DNA of 64,000 nt from Aradus depressus (Eukaryota > Arthropoda > Insecta > Hemiptera > Aradidae), in assembly GCA_963662175.1 (NCBI GenBank), contig OY759224.1:36217489-36281488 (forward strand). Reading direction: 5' to 3'. Below, piece after piece: positions 14,501 to 29,000 of the stretch. The position numbers and the translations under genes were made by a program. The notes under the pieces are model-generated. The model was not told the DNA's origin and ran no database searches. It saw only the letters and a list, made by a program, of their open reading frames with translations. The first letter of the stretch is position 1. Each line of letters opens with the position of its first letter.

Positions 14501-15830
14501 TTTAAGGAGAGGATACTTTCCTGACACGTGGAAGAATGCTATCCTTGTTGTCTTTCATAAGCACGGCAAGCCGAAACAAGACCCCAACAGCTACAGGCCG
14601 ATAAGCCTTCTAAATTCATTGTCTAAGATTTTTGAAAAGATTATATCGAAAAGGCTTACTGGATATCTAGAAGACACCATACCGTCCCACCAGTTTCGCT
14701 TCAAAGCCAAACACTCTGCAGTCCAGCAGCTACAACGGGTGACCGAAATGATTGTCCACGGCTTCGAGGCGAAGAATTACACCACCGCCGTATTCTTGGA
14801 TGTAGCCGCAGCCTTTGACACCGTTTGGCATCAGGGGCTGTTGTACAAACTAAAGAAAAGCTTGGTACCCAAATACATCGTTGGTCTTATATCCTCTTTT
14901 CTCCATGGCAGGACGTTCCAGGTGAGAGTCAGTAACGCACTGAGCACCAAGAGAAGGATTACAGCTGGGGTCCCTCAAGGTGATATTCTGAGCCCCCTCC
15001 TTTTTAATTTGTACACCCACGACATCCCCGAAACTCCCACGGCAACATTAGCCACCTATGCCGATGACACAATGATCGCCTGTCAGCATAGTGTCCTCTC
15101 CGTCGCCATTGAACAGCTCCAGGAAGCCCTGACAGAAGTTTCTCTCTGGTTCTCAAAATGGAGACTAACACTGAACATAGGGAAGACTGAAGCTAAAATA
15201 TTCACTCTCCGCAGATTCTCCATAGAAGAACAACGTCAGCTGCAAATTGATGACCTCCCCATTCTCTGGAATCCTAAGAACCAGGGTGTGCGCTATCTTG
15301 GAGTACTTTTAGATACACGACTCACATGGAAACTACACATTAACAGAAAACTACAGCTAGCATATTCACGACTTAACACCCTCTACCCTCTCATAAACAG
15401 AAACACGCCACTTAAACATACGTGTACTATTCTCTTATACAAGACACTCCTACTTCCACTTCTAACATACGCCTGTCCAGTCTGGATCGGTACCAGCAGC
15501 ACTAACATTAAACGACTACAAACATTTCAGAATAAAGTACTCCGAATAGCAACAAACGCACCCTGGTTTGCGAGGAATCACAAAATCCACGAAGAATTGG
15601 GTGTTCCTCTTTTTGTAGCTCACATCGAGAAACTAGTGAAGAATCACCACGAAGCCCTTGTGTATTGTTCCGGGGCTGTACATTACAGTCTAGGAGCGCC
15701 TACTCCTGGGAGGCGACTCAAACAAAGACTGTACCAGGACTTTCTATTTTAAATCCTTTATTTTATATATTTGTGTATAGCACCTTGTTTTGCTGGTCCA
15801 AATAAATGTTATTATTATTATTATTATTGT

Positions 15831-15861
<31 letters not shown>

Positions 15862-18800
15862 GGTTAGGTTAGGTTTTATGACTCATGCCCGGGTTTTAAG
15901 TACGAGGTCATATCGCCTACTACCAGCCTGCTATTTCGTCACTCTGGTGGACATGAGCCCGACTCTACTGTAAGAGGTACCTAAGGTAGGTGTCTTTAAC
16001 GAGTACCTGACATTGTATAGGTTCGGGACCATCGCTTAACGTCCCATCCGAGGGACGGCGCACAGTGTGAAATTTATGAGTTTTGATTTTCAAAATTCGA
16101 GCCCCCGCTCAATTTTTGATCAATTTGGATGAAACTAGGTGCACAATATTTGTGAAAGCTGGCTTTTTATAAGGTAACTGCAGCTTTCACAATCAAGGTA
16201 TTATATGCCAATTGAAAGCTGCCAAAACCCCGCGAAAATTTTAAAAAATTTTAATTTTTTCTGTCTAAGTTTTTGTTAACAAATGTTTACAACTTAAATG
16301 AATGTTTTCACTGATTACGAATTCAATATTTATTTTAGCCAAAAGTGGTCCTAATGTTGTCATTTTGGCCTAAAGTGGTCCAAATTCAACATATTGGCTA
16401 TTTTTGCCACTGGCATATAATACCTTGATTGTGAAACCCGCAGTTATCTGATAAAAAGCCAGTTTTCACAAATATTTTGCACCTAGTTTCATCCATATTG
16501 ATCAAAAATTGAGCGAGGGCTCGAATCTGATAAGAGAGATCAGTTATCTTTACAACTTTTTAAAAGTTATAAACACATGTGCTCCTTGGTACTGTCCGTT
16601 ACTGTACTCCTCCCATAATAGGTTATTTTTAATTTCATAATTAATATTTCATAGGAAATCAATACTTGAACCATTGCAATTATCTTCTTTTAATTTGTGC
16701 CGTGGAGGTACCGAGAATATATAGTACAGACCTCAAAATAGACCTAAAAATGAAAAAAATTCCTGAAACTTTGCTAATAAGTCATCTTAGACATAACGTT
16801 CACAAAACCGAAGAGTTCATAAAAATTCTAGAGGGGTAAGGGTATTTTTGGAGGTCCTTAGTTTACTTTATCTGGGAGGTAAAACAAACATAAGTACGCC
16901 GTCCTTCGGATGGGACGTTAAGCGATGGTCCCGAGCCTGTACTCGTCGTTAAACGGTGCCTGGTTTACCTTAGGTGAATAATAAATTTAGGGTAGGCAAA
17001 ATTTAGTATTCGCATCTCCATCAGAGTGACGAAAGAGCTTTCTGGTAGTATGACCTCCTAGATTATACTCCCAATTTATTTTAAAACATTTTTTTCTATG
17101 TAGACGTTTTGAGCTGCAAGCCCATCCTCAGTATCTATAAAATTTAAACATTACATTGATGCAGTAAAATTGCTTTGATCCAATTACAGTCTTAATAACA
17201 AGTAATGAATTACATTTTTTGCTAAACCAAACCATGTTATGGGATGTCTATTGAATTATTTTGTCGTTTTTTAAAATAAAATAAAATTTCACCTCAAAAA
17301 ATTGAAAAACAAAATCAAAGACGATCAAAACACAGGTTGGTTAGAGTAAATGTAAGAAATTATTTTTATTTAAGACTGTGCATCCAAACAATAACTACAT
17401 CAAAACGTCTATGTAGAAGAAAGATTTCAAATACATTGGAAGAATATGAGCTGCAAATAAATAATAACGGATAAGTACCGGAGCCTTCAGAATAGGAATT
17501 TTCTCGAGAAGAAAAGTTTTGAATGGTGAGACTACTTGTATGAATGTGATGGAACTTACCTCCAGATAACCCCTCTCTGCTGCCAGATGTAGGGCGGACC
17601 TGCCCTCATTGTCGAACACATCCACCCTGGCATGGTTCGTGAGAAGAGTGTTGACCAGCTCCATGTGACCATGATGGCAAGCGATGAGAAGGGGAGTCCA
17701 GCCAACACCCGTCTGACGGTTCATCGCTTTCTGAATCTCTGTCCCAGTCATCAGAAGGATCATCTCTGAGAGGATCTCATTGTTACCCACGATCGCGCAA
17801 TAATGGAACACTGTTTCTAAATTCTGAAAAAAAAAAATTAATATAAATACGTGTATATATAAAAGTCTTCGTAGCTCAATTACGTTCGTTATCGGTAAGA
17901 AATTGAGTTTCCTTTGATTCTTACTTAGTAATCTCAAGATCGTACCAGAGGAAACATTAATTGAGACATTCCCCGGAGGAAGGGCTCATGTGCAAAATGG
18001 CCATATTTACAGAAGTGATTTTAGTGAAAAAAACTACAGTAAAGAATAAATAACTCGGTCGGAAAACACATAACTGATGAGAACTCAATATATAATTTTT
18101 GACTGATTAGATAAGGTCCAGGTTAGTTTTGGTTGGGGAAGTATTAACTTTACCTGCTTAGTGAAGAGGTTGACATCGGCCCCGGCCTCAACCAGCCGTC
18201 TTACCACCTGCTTGTCCTCGTCCGGAGAGTCCTTGGGTACTTCAGACTTGGCGATCTGGCCGGCGTAGTGCAGTGCGGATGCCCCCTCTTCTGTCACCGC
18301 GTTCACGTAGTTTGTAGCCGTCTGAGAAAATTACAAGAAAAAGGAAACTTAATACAGAATGGAAGAAAATATGTGACTTCACTCTTAAATGCGAGGAGAA
18401 ATATATAAAAAAATGAATAATTGACAATGTCTTCGAAATTGTAAATACATTACCATTGTCAGATTTGGAATCGTCGAGCAGCGATTAATTTGTAAAATTT
18501 GATAATGATGAGTTTGAAAAAGTTAATAAATAGCTTGGTGCATGGGTTTTTCGATGTTTCAAACCATTTTTTTAGGGGGGTTTATCGAAAATTAGCGCCA
18601 TGAAAAAGCGTTCCTTTAGGATACCAAAACACGTTACATCAGCTTTGGTATCGGCCCTTGTCCAGCACATTCTACCTTCTGTGCTGGCAGTAGCCAGGCT
18701 GTACAATAATCAGCTAATCAATATAGGAATTGTGAAATTTTTTTATTTTATATACTTTTTCAAACGCCAATATTAGAAAACTTGAGTATTTTTTATATGA

Positions 18801-21800
18801 GCAAATGGCTCTCCCCCCCCTCCATCCACCACTGTCTCTCCCCCCCAAAATTCACCACTGCCCCCCCCCCCCCTCCCCCCACCACTCTCTCTCCCCCCCA
18901 CTATTCACCACTGTCTCTCCCTCCCACCATCCACCACTGTCTCTCCCCCCCAAAATTCACCACTGCCCCCCCCCCCCCTCCCCCCGCCACTCTCTCTCCC
19001 CCCCACTATTCACCACTGTCTCTCCCTCCCACCATCCACCACTGTCTCTCCCCCCCAAAATTCACCACTGCCCCCCCCTCCCCCCACCACTCTCTCTCCC
19101 CCCCACTATTCACCACTGTCTCTCCCCCCCACCATCCACCACTGTCTCCCCCCCCCCCCCCCCCCCCCCACTATTCACCACTGTCTCTCCCCACCACCAT
19201 CCACCACTATTATTATGATGCCTCTACTACAGTTCCCAGTAGAAGTAAGCACCATTATAATTACCTCCTTGCTTAGAGACAAAGTAACAAAGTCTATCAG
19301 ATGTTTGACCACTTCAGCTCTACATCCTCTGCTGGCCAGATGCAGGGGAGTCTCCGCATTCTGGAACAAAAGAAGAAAAATGGAAAATTTTAAAATATCA
19401 ATAATGTTTATATAATAAAAAAACGAGGGGGGGCTGTTAGTCTGGTTTATATGTTGGCTGCTGTTTATAAGAATTGCTTGCAGCATTGCACTCACGACAT
19501 AATCCAAAAATCTGCCATGAGTATCTGTGAAAGTTTGTACTATATCATTTTAAGGTCTTCGACCTAGGAAACCCTAAAGAAAGCAAGTGATTACAGGAGA
19601 AGGGGGATGTATTTGGAGGGGGTGGGGACAGGCGCTGCACGCTATCTGGGGGGGGGGTGATTTATAGCTGCCCTCTATCAGGTTAGAGCTCACAGCTCAT
19701 TTGTTATCGAACTGGTGCAAATCAAGGAGTCAGAACGAGAAACACAATCAGCAAGGCCGTAATTTCGTACGATTTTTTTTCGCTTTTGAAGACAAGAGGA
19801 AAGCTGGCTGATTGCGTCAGGAAACAGTCTGATATGACTAATGTGAGGGCCGACTGTCAAAATGGCAGACAGTTTCTAGTATAGGAACTTTAATCCGCTC
19901 CCGTCAAATTAAAATTTGTTTGCATCAGGTGACTTTCTGAAGCTTTACAAGAGTATTTTATATTATTATTGTAGAACGTATTATTGCAAACATTTACTTT
20001 TAAAGAAAAAGATAACTAGTATAATATAATTTTCAGTTATTAATTTTTATGTTATTAATGTTTACTCGACTATTACCTAGTACTAGCATTACCTAGAGTA
20101 CTGAGTAAAATTCTTCTGAACTAAACAGGAGGATTCACAAGCATGGTCACACTGCTGAAGAAATGCTACCTCTGGGAATCCAGCCAACGGAGATAAAACA
20201 AATGTAAGCCCGCAAAACTGAGAGCAAATAATGATTACTTTGCCGAAGTCAGAAGACCAAAAGACAAATCACAGATTGTTATTATTTGATGCGAAAAAAT
20301 TATTTATTTTTTATCCACTTAAATATCTGGTAATAGATATGTACAGGAGTTTATCTTGGCCTTTGTAAGAAATAGATGCCAACGCGTAAGTGTACGAAAT
20401 ATAGAACTTGTATGCGCAAAACTGTTGTTGAGTTGGTCTATACAATCCACTTTAGCCAACTCGTGTTTCTGTCAGAAGAATTTTTTGTTGAATGTTTCGG
20501 TCAATTCTCTAAATAATGAAACCATAATGGCGGAAATATGACCAATATTGTGAAAATATTGACAAGTATTTGTGTGTGTATTCTTTCTCTCAGAATATCC
20601 TTCTGACAACATAAGTTTTCAAAAACTTTTCTGGAATCCGTCCAAATGTCAAGCAGAGGTTGCCTCATGCGTACATTTGCCTTGAAGAGAGGATCCCCGC
20701 CATCCTCCAAGAGGAGCAACAACGAAGCAAGGTTCCCATGTTTGGCGGCCACATGTACTGCAGTCTCTCCGTCATCTGTGGCCAGGTTGGGACTGGCTCC
20801 AGACTTTAGGAGCATCAGGGCACACTTCTCACCGTCCGAGACACGGGCGGCTATGTGCAGCGGGGTCTCTTTCAGTCGGCCACCTGCAATAAGGCAAGCA
20901 GACCATCAACAAAGGAAATTGAGAATATTAAGGTGATCCAACTAAAAAAGGCAAGCAAATATACTGACTCTCATGGTCCAGAAAATGGGCTTGTAAATTG
21001 AGAACAGGCTACTCATTGGAAAGTGCTTTTCTGGGACTTGAAAAACTCAGGTCCCCTGACCAGAGGAGTAGCGATGAGAAGATCTGATAGAGATGCAAGG
21101 TGGCGCATATTCCTGAGATTCTTGTTTGAGTCCCTACAGTGAGCAAGGGGGCAACAGATTTGGGCTCATCTACTGAGCATCTGTATGACATCTATGTGAT
21201 CTGACTGAGAAAAGGCTGAGATTAGCAGAAAGCTTGAAAATGAGCCCAGGAGATAAAAGGACGGCGAAGAACCAAAGAGTAGAGGCGAATTGTGATGATA
21301 GGTAGCCAGAATCCCGAACCGGTGAGAAAATAGCATGAGATATTGTTTTTGCTTCCTCGTATAGAAACTTTGTGATAGTTTCTGGAGCAAAAATTGTTTT
21401 TGTTTTGTATTTGAACTGTTAACGTACTCCTCTCCATTCTGGACTGATAGATACCTTCCAAATGAGTTAATTAGTTACAGACATATCTAACGTCTTGAGC
21501 GAAGCGAGTCATCGCTTGATGAAAGAATTGCTAATACAAACGAATAACAAATCTTTGATAAAGATGTAATCACAGAGGAGAATGTGAGAAGATTGGACCA
21601 CGGGATTATTCACAGGTGCATTAAGGAAACTGGGAGACTTAGTACTTCATTAAGGACTTCGTTTAGGTAGTATAAAAAAACAGGTAACAAATAAGGGGGA
21701 AGCCCAGCGCTTCCAGGGAAGGAATAAGAGCACGATGCTAAGGTCCCTAGGTGTAAAACTCCAGCCCGCCATATATATATTATTACCGGTAGATATGTAA

Positions 21801-23058
21801 AATAAGGGCAGTCTAAGCTAGTATAAAGACAGGCTAGGAGAAAATTGTTATTTTTTATATAAAATATATTTTGTAAGATAGAATACCTCTGACATGAACA
21901 TCAGCTCCGTAGCCCAGCAGAGTCTCCACTACGGCAGGTTTGGCAGACTCCACCGCTATATGCAGAGGAGTGTAATTGTCCTAAAACAAAGCAATATGGA
22001 TAAGTATTACAATATTGATCTTTAGCTTCCCGCAAGAATGACAAGTCCAAAAATGATATTTTCACTCATTATAGTTCAAAGTTCTCAATCAAAGAAGTAA
22101 TTTAATCAATGATATGAGTCCATATACACAATACGTACGATACATAGAAAATGTGATAAAAGCTTTTAATTACCACATTTCCTGTAGAAATTTGATCTCT
22201 TTTCTTTATTTAAATTTTGATTTCTACAGTAGTTTTTCGAACAAAGCCCTAAAAAAATATAATCAATAATTTAAGACGTGCAATTTTTAAGAAAGTACAC
22301 GTATACAACAAAAAAAATCCATTTAACAAACTTTACACTTGGATTTATAAAGAGATGCCAGTTTTTTAATTATTATAAATAATATTAATTCTAATCCAAA
22401 GGGTTTTCAAATGATATTACTGGGCCAACAGGGAAGATGAATAGAATATAATTTTAAAAGGACAAATAATTGGGTTATTTTCTTTACTTACATATTTTAA
22501 TTTTTAAAAAAACTAAACATTAAACAAACAAAGCAAAAGAAAAAAACAATAGAACAAAATCATAAAACTTAATACTTAAAAACTATTCTTTTTGTTTGGG
22601 CATTTTGAAAAAATAAATGGTTAATTGTACCTTCTTTTGAAGTTTCTAAACACAATTTAGACCTCGATAACTCAACTTTCTGGTAATTGTTCAACTTTAC
22701 TAAAAACAAAAATCTCAACTTTATGTGCACTGTTCCAGAGCTAGCTCTCGACTCTTCTCTTTATTTAATTCACAGCTGTTTTTTTGATTTGATTTTTTTT
22801 TTTTTTTGATGTCCCTTGTTTTTTTAAGACCTTGATATATATAATATATATATATATATTATAATAAAAAAATTACTTTTTATATTCATAAAAAAAATGT
22901 TCCGTAGTTTACATCACAATGTACACAGTACGTACGATATATATAACAGTACGTACGATATATATACACAGTACCTACGATATATATATATACAGTACGT
23001 ACGATATACACGAGAACTGTGATGGATGGATCCTGTGCACTGAGAATATAACATTTTA

Positions 23059-23093
<35 letters not shown>

Positions 23094-26000
23094 TTGTCAA
23101 GTGATGCTCTCTTTTGCAAGGTTCATTTGCAAATTTTTATTTTTTAAATCGTGGTTTATTCAGTTATTCTTACCATACAAGATTCTTGCATGGCTGATTG
23201 AGTCAACAAATATTTTTTTTTTAAAGAATACATGGATGATGCTACATGACCGTACCTGGCTGCCATGTGGATACTCCGCGCTCCTTTTTGTTTCTCTTGT
23301 ATCTATACTCGTATATCTACTTACGCTAGTAGTAACGTCCACATGCTCCCCCTTCTGCAGCAGGGTGTTGATGATGCCAACATGACCGTACCTGGCTGCC
23401 GTGTGGATACTCCGCGCTCCTTTCTGATAAAACAAATACAAAACCATAGTTTATCGTATTATTATGGGTGGGTACAGTTTGATCATTGAATGACCCAGAT
23501 ATTGTCAGGTCACAGTGATTTTAACTCTCTTCTTCTGTAAGAGGAAGAACAACCCAAACTGTTCGTACGGCGGCATCGAGACTGCAGAATATGTAGTCTT
23601 CGAATGTCCACTGTACGATCAGGCCGGTTGGAATTGATTCTCGGGAAAGGATCTGGATATCTGGTACTGGAGAGCTGGTGTCGGAGACCAGCTACTCGTT
23701 GGTTGAGCAGATTTGCCGGCTCCTGGTGGGAGAAGAAGAAAGAAGTGTAAGTACTGTATTATACTAGATGTCTTTGTCGGTTCAATGAAATTATTTTAAT
23801 ATTAAATAGCTAGGAAGCCCCTCCCCTTCTCCTCTTTTGCAACTCGAAAATGTTATTTACTTCCGTAATTTCTAACGTTAGCGAAAACGTACTGTCATAG
23901 AACTGTCCGGACTGCCATTCAAAAAACGCCGGACTAATCGGTAGTTATCGCGCAAAGGCGAATTTTCTGAATTGAATCGTATAGGATCACAACTGCAAAT
24001 AATTAGATTCCCTGAATATCTGAAGTTTTGTCCTCATGTGAATAAAACCGTACTAAAAATATTATTTTAAAGAAGGACACAGATCATATCGATCTTAACA
24101 CATGGTTGTACAGTTGGCGTTTTTACAGAAAAGGAAGGAACAATTTTCCGATATAGCGGATTTTTTTGATGTTTGTTTTGCAGATGAGGCCCTGTAAGAT
24201 TCAATGTTCGATACATCGGCTTCTAATGAACGAAGCTGAACGTTTTATAGCTGGAATGAAATAATACATTCTATACAGTCTTTTTCTGAATGAAAATGTT
24301 AATGCTTCACCAAAAGACCGAAGGAAGGGTCAAGATTTTATCTTTAGGATACATATGATTTATATATGCTACGATCATAAATGATATCATTTATCCTGAA
24401 GTTTAGTATCATTTTTGTGTGATTTTCCTTTTGGGTTGGGAGCATAGTTTCCAAAAGATAAAAGATTCAAAGTCAGTATAAAAAGTAGAGAAAAGTGGTG
24501 TTTTTTTATGTTTGTAACTGCAACCGTATCGCGATGAATTTGATGGGAGAATGTCTGATGAAAATATGGCGGCAGTTTTCGGTAGGTCTTACAAACCGGG
24601 CAAGTTCAGAAACTTATTTCAGTAATAATATATTTAAAAAGAAATCCATCTAAATGAGAATAGTTCTGAAAAGGTGCATAATGAAAAGTCGTCCGTTATT
24701 CAAATAAATTGGAGGGGCTGAAGCCCTATGTACTTTGTTGGGCATGTGCAGGTAGACGCCCTTCTTGAAGAGCATCATGGCACAGTCGGCGTGCCCATTG
24801 AGGGAAGCGATGTGCATCAGAGTGGAACCATCCTTAGTCCTCTCGAAGATAGAAGCTTTGAATTTGTCCGCCAGAAGTTCGATAATGTTCGCATGACCGT
24901 ATTCTGCCGCCAGGTGCATCGGCGTTCGGTCTGCAAACATAATTCAAACGTAAATAGACAGATTCAAAACAGGCAGGCAGGGTGTAAAAAATAGAACTAA
25001 AGACGACCCTTTTGCTCCAAATTTAACAGATCATTTTAGTAGTTCGATTAAGATCTTTAGGAAACCAGTCACTATAGGACGAGACCGGTCAGAATACTTA
25101 GACAAGTAAAGTTGCAGCCAGGCCATTATAATTCTGAGGCTTGCAACTGCACAACAGTAGTAAAAAGTGGTGTTTTTACGTTTGAAACTGCAACCGTCTG
25201 GGGGGAAAATATAATATCGCTTTGAATTTGGGCCTCCCTGTATAAAGGAACATTTGAACAACACCCTAAGTCGTGTTTGATGGGACAATGTCTGATGAAA
25301 ATATGGCGCGAGTTTTCCGTAGGTCTTAAAATTCGGGGGAGCTCAGAAGCTTATTGCATTAATATTATGTTTAAAAATAAATGAGAATAGTTCTGAAAAA
25401 GTGCATAATGAGGAGCAGTCCGCGCAGAGACAGCCACTTGTTAATGAGAGGGAGGACTGACGCCCGGCGTCCTCTGGTTGAGTGCCCGGCAACGGTTACG
25501 TACCTAGGAGTGTGAATCGGGCCGGGTCTGAACGTGACGCCCCATGCTGTTGCCATTAAAGAAAGGACAGCCACTTTCAACGCTTTGGGCTGCCGAGCCC
25601 AAGCAACGTGGGGCCTCGGCTACTCCCCGTGTAGAGCGATCAACCCGGGGTGTTCGAGGCCGTTGCCAGATACGCGGCCGCAGGATGGTGGCATCGCCCC
25701 ACGAAACGGCAGCGAGTTATCCTCGTTCAGGCACAGAGAACAGCCCTGTTAAGGGTCACAAAGGCCTATCGGACTGTCTCAACGGTAGCCTGCAGGTACT
25801 GGCGGGAGCCCGGCTATTGACAGTCTTGGACGGTGCCGTCAGCTCGTACCACTGCAGACGCAATTTGCCACTTAGAGCAGACACCGGCGAGCCCTTGCGA
25901 CTAGCTCTGGAGGAGGAATTACACGGACAGTCCGGACCAGAGCGTTGCAAGGACAATGTCCAATACTGGATAGTGGAGAAATGTCAGTAGCGATGATCAC

Positions 26001-29000
26001 AATTCTCAGACGGCCGAACGACCTGCGCTTACATTCCAAATGTCCGGGCAAGACTTGAGTCTGTTTGGGTAAAGCCGGATCACATCCCAGATACTATCGG
26101 TACACGGGAATTTCAAATCCAAGATCTTCTTTTTCAAGAAGTTTCAGCCCGAACACGTAGTTTTTGAATGCCCAATATTCGACAGGCCAAGAGTTGAGTT
26201 GATACGCTGAACAGGATCGTACCAGGGACTGAACCCGCGGAAGCTGAAGAGTGAGGTTGATTACCCAGAGTTCGGTCGATTCGACGCCTCCTGGCGGAGG
26301 GTAAAGAAAGCAGTATAACGTGGCTCTGGGGGTGACCTCAGGGTGCTCTAACACGGCCCACCTGCAACCATCCCCGGTGCAACGCAGCCATAAACATAGA
26401 TGCACTGAACCCGAGCTCACTCGAGAAACGCCAATAAGGTAGGTTGGAGGACCCAAGCGATTGTCCCGGCGAGTGGCTGGGTCCTACAACTGACCGTACC
26501 ACCAAATAAAACATATTTTTAAATTAAATGACCTGATCCCCCCCCCCCCCCCCCTACGCGGCGGACGGGTGGTGTGGAGCCCCCTTCAGAAGCCGATACA
26601 TCCGGAAAAAAAAAGAACGGACAACAAAAGTCACGGTGGTGTGAAGCCTGACAGAAGTCTGGTACACACAAAAAAAAAAACTAAAGCCAGATGTCGCACA
26701 TGCTGAGTTCCTTGCAAATAGTTTCTGAAGTTTTGAATTTGTATAAACAAGAACGACCTGTGTTATGATGATTCTAAATTCATATTGCACACATAAATTC
26801 TAGGCTTCAGAAAGAAAGTATCTGCATGAAATAACTCAAAATCTGAAGAGTATGAGGTAGTTTCAGGCTATCATTGTTTTCATAATAGAAAAATGTCATT
26901 TGAAAAGGACATCGCTTTCGATTTTTCATCATTGAAGAATAACTACAAAAATGATAGAAACATGTCAAAAATCATTGCTCTACCTACTTGCAGTATAATA
27001 TAAGGTTATGTTTTTGTTTTGATGTTTGTAGGTTATACTTACCTTCTACTAGGAAATTATTTCTTCAAGTATACTCATTATACAGTGTGTTTTATTAAAC
27101 GCCAATTCCTTTTATTTAACTAACACACTAAAATATTAAATGAAAATAAAAACAATACAACAGAATTTTTACTGGAACTGAAATGTTAATATGTATGTAC
27201 TTAGTATGAAATTCAGATCTTTAAATATTTATATTTCCATCTTTTCGAAAATGAAATCACTTTTCCATGAGGACCCAGAGAAGAAGGCAAAAAGTCCTCG
27301 GTGAATCATCGGCAATGCACATCCCCGGCTCGACTTATTTGCAACAAATACGTATTCTCTCTCCGTCTAAACTTATTTTCTCTTCCGCCGATTTGGCTTG
27401 ATTCCTTGCCCGGAGACTCCTCAATGTCTAATGTAAAATCTCCTCGAAACATTCAGGCATATGGCAGTTATTGTTTTTTTTACTTAAATCCACCCACCTT
27501 CTCTTGGGTCGATATGGCTGAAAATCAATGGGTGTTTTCCTTGTGGGGTTCTGGATACACATATAACATTTTTCATCGATTACATAACTTACCCTATACT
27601 ACGTATTTCTGGGGAAATAAAAAAAAAAATTATATTACCTTGATGGTCTGTGATGGAAGCGTTGGCCCTCACCCCGTAGAAGTACTTGAGAAGGGCCTCG
27701 TCTCCTTCAGCCGAGGCGATGTGAAGGGAAGTCTGGCCCTCACCCTACCAACAAAACATATCATCAATATCTCGTTGTATATCTCAATATAATATTTAAA
27801 AATAATACTGTCACAAATATACATGGTAGAGAATTATTCTATATTTATGATTAAATAAACTATACTACAAATGAGTAACTCGTTAATCACTATTTTTGAA
27901 CAGAATGAATACGAATTTCACCGAGAGAGAAATCTCAACAACTATTTACAAAAGCAAAAATATCTGATGTGACCATAATATGCCTATTCAGAAATAGGTT
28001 ATAGAGTGATTTCAGAATCACTGAATAGAGAGGGGGGGGGGGGGGGGGGGGGTTTGCTCGGAGCCAGAAAAAGTTATTTCATGTTTCCTTAACTCTTATT
28101 GGTCTTACGTGAAAACGTTGGAGAATCAATACAGTCAATATAAAAGTAGATCGAAAAATAGTAAATATTTTCATTTTAAATATTTTTCTTTATACATTTT
28201 TTTTTGGCTAAAATTAAAATAACGGAGATAAACAACATTTTCGAATAGCGAAGTAGTAGAGAGGTAGCAAGATGGGGAGGGGAGGATATCGCAGGTAATG
28301 AGCTTCAGATAAAGTATTTTAATAATGCAGTAAGTCTCGGGCAATGCAAGATAACCTGCTAGTTCACAATAAAAACAAATAATATTGATGCAATAACTTA
28401 AAAAAAAACATTTACAAATGCTAGGGACTCAGAATTCTAACTGACTAGGTATGTCATCTTGAGACAAGGGTATCTATAGTTTTCTGCAGATCTAGAACAT
28501 CAGGTCACTACATTACTGACAAATTGGCCAATTTGACTCGAAAAGTCCAACGGAAAAATCCATCACGAAAGTTTCAACCCTGATAGTTAACTGCGAAGTT
28601 ATTTCGCCTACTACCACAGCGCTTTTTCGTCACTCTGGTGGACATGAACCCGACTCAGGGTGGGAGTTCAAAATGTTGCCTACTTAGGTTTAGTTAGGTA
28701 GGATAGGGGGGCTTTAACGCTTACCTGACATCGGACAAGTGCGGGACCATCCCTTCACTTCCCATCCGAAGAACGACGTGCTCAAATTGTTTTCACCTCT
28801 CAGATAACAAACCTAATGACATCGGCCGGGTTTTGAACCCGCAATCTCGAGCTCAGTAAGCGAGCACGCATACCATTGAGCTACCGGCGCCCTCTTAAAC
28901 CCTTATATTTTCACATTTGGATTTTTCTATGAGGACTTCCCCCACCTCTGTACGGTTTCCTTTGGGGTTGGAGTGTCACAGCCTTAGGTAATATCATAAT

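Larger units (their letters stand above)
11592..15829 (+). mobile_element. Jockey-like LINE, apparently full length
   Basis: 4.2 kb with a ~140-bp 5' leader, two open overlapping ORFs (gag-like ORF1, EN-RT ORF2), a short 3' UTR with AATAAA near 15800 and a (TTA)n tail at 15809-15828. It lies between G tracts on both sides (TGTGGG... at 11570 and 15829), which may be an over-long target duplication. It sits in the intron between window exons 12 and 11, antisense to nompC. It is potentially active. Confidence 0.9.

Noticed and set aside
15861..15876. AGGTTAGGTTAGGTT as an interstitial telomere (TTAGG) array
   Set aside because: Only about three units; too short to distinguish from chance or the SINE edge.
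18782..19276. Two long proline-rich plus-strand ORFs
   Set aside because: They are translations of the C-rich minisatellite; the low stop density follows from base composition.
25544..25990. 148-codon GC-rich plus ORF as a host gene
   Set aside because: Reading the adjoining frames gives R1-like RT motifs, so it is part of a broken LINE.
27301..27792. 163-codon plus-strand ORF over exon 4
   Set aside because: Its 3' part is the antisense of a nompC exon and the rest has no motif.
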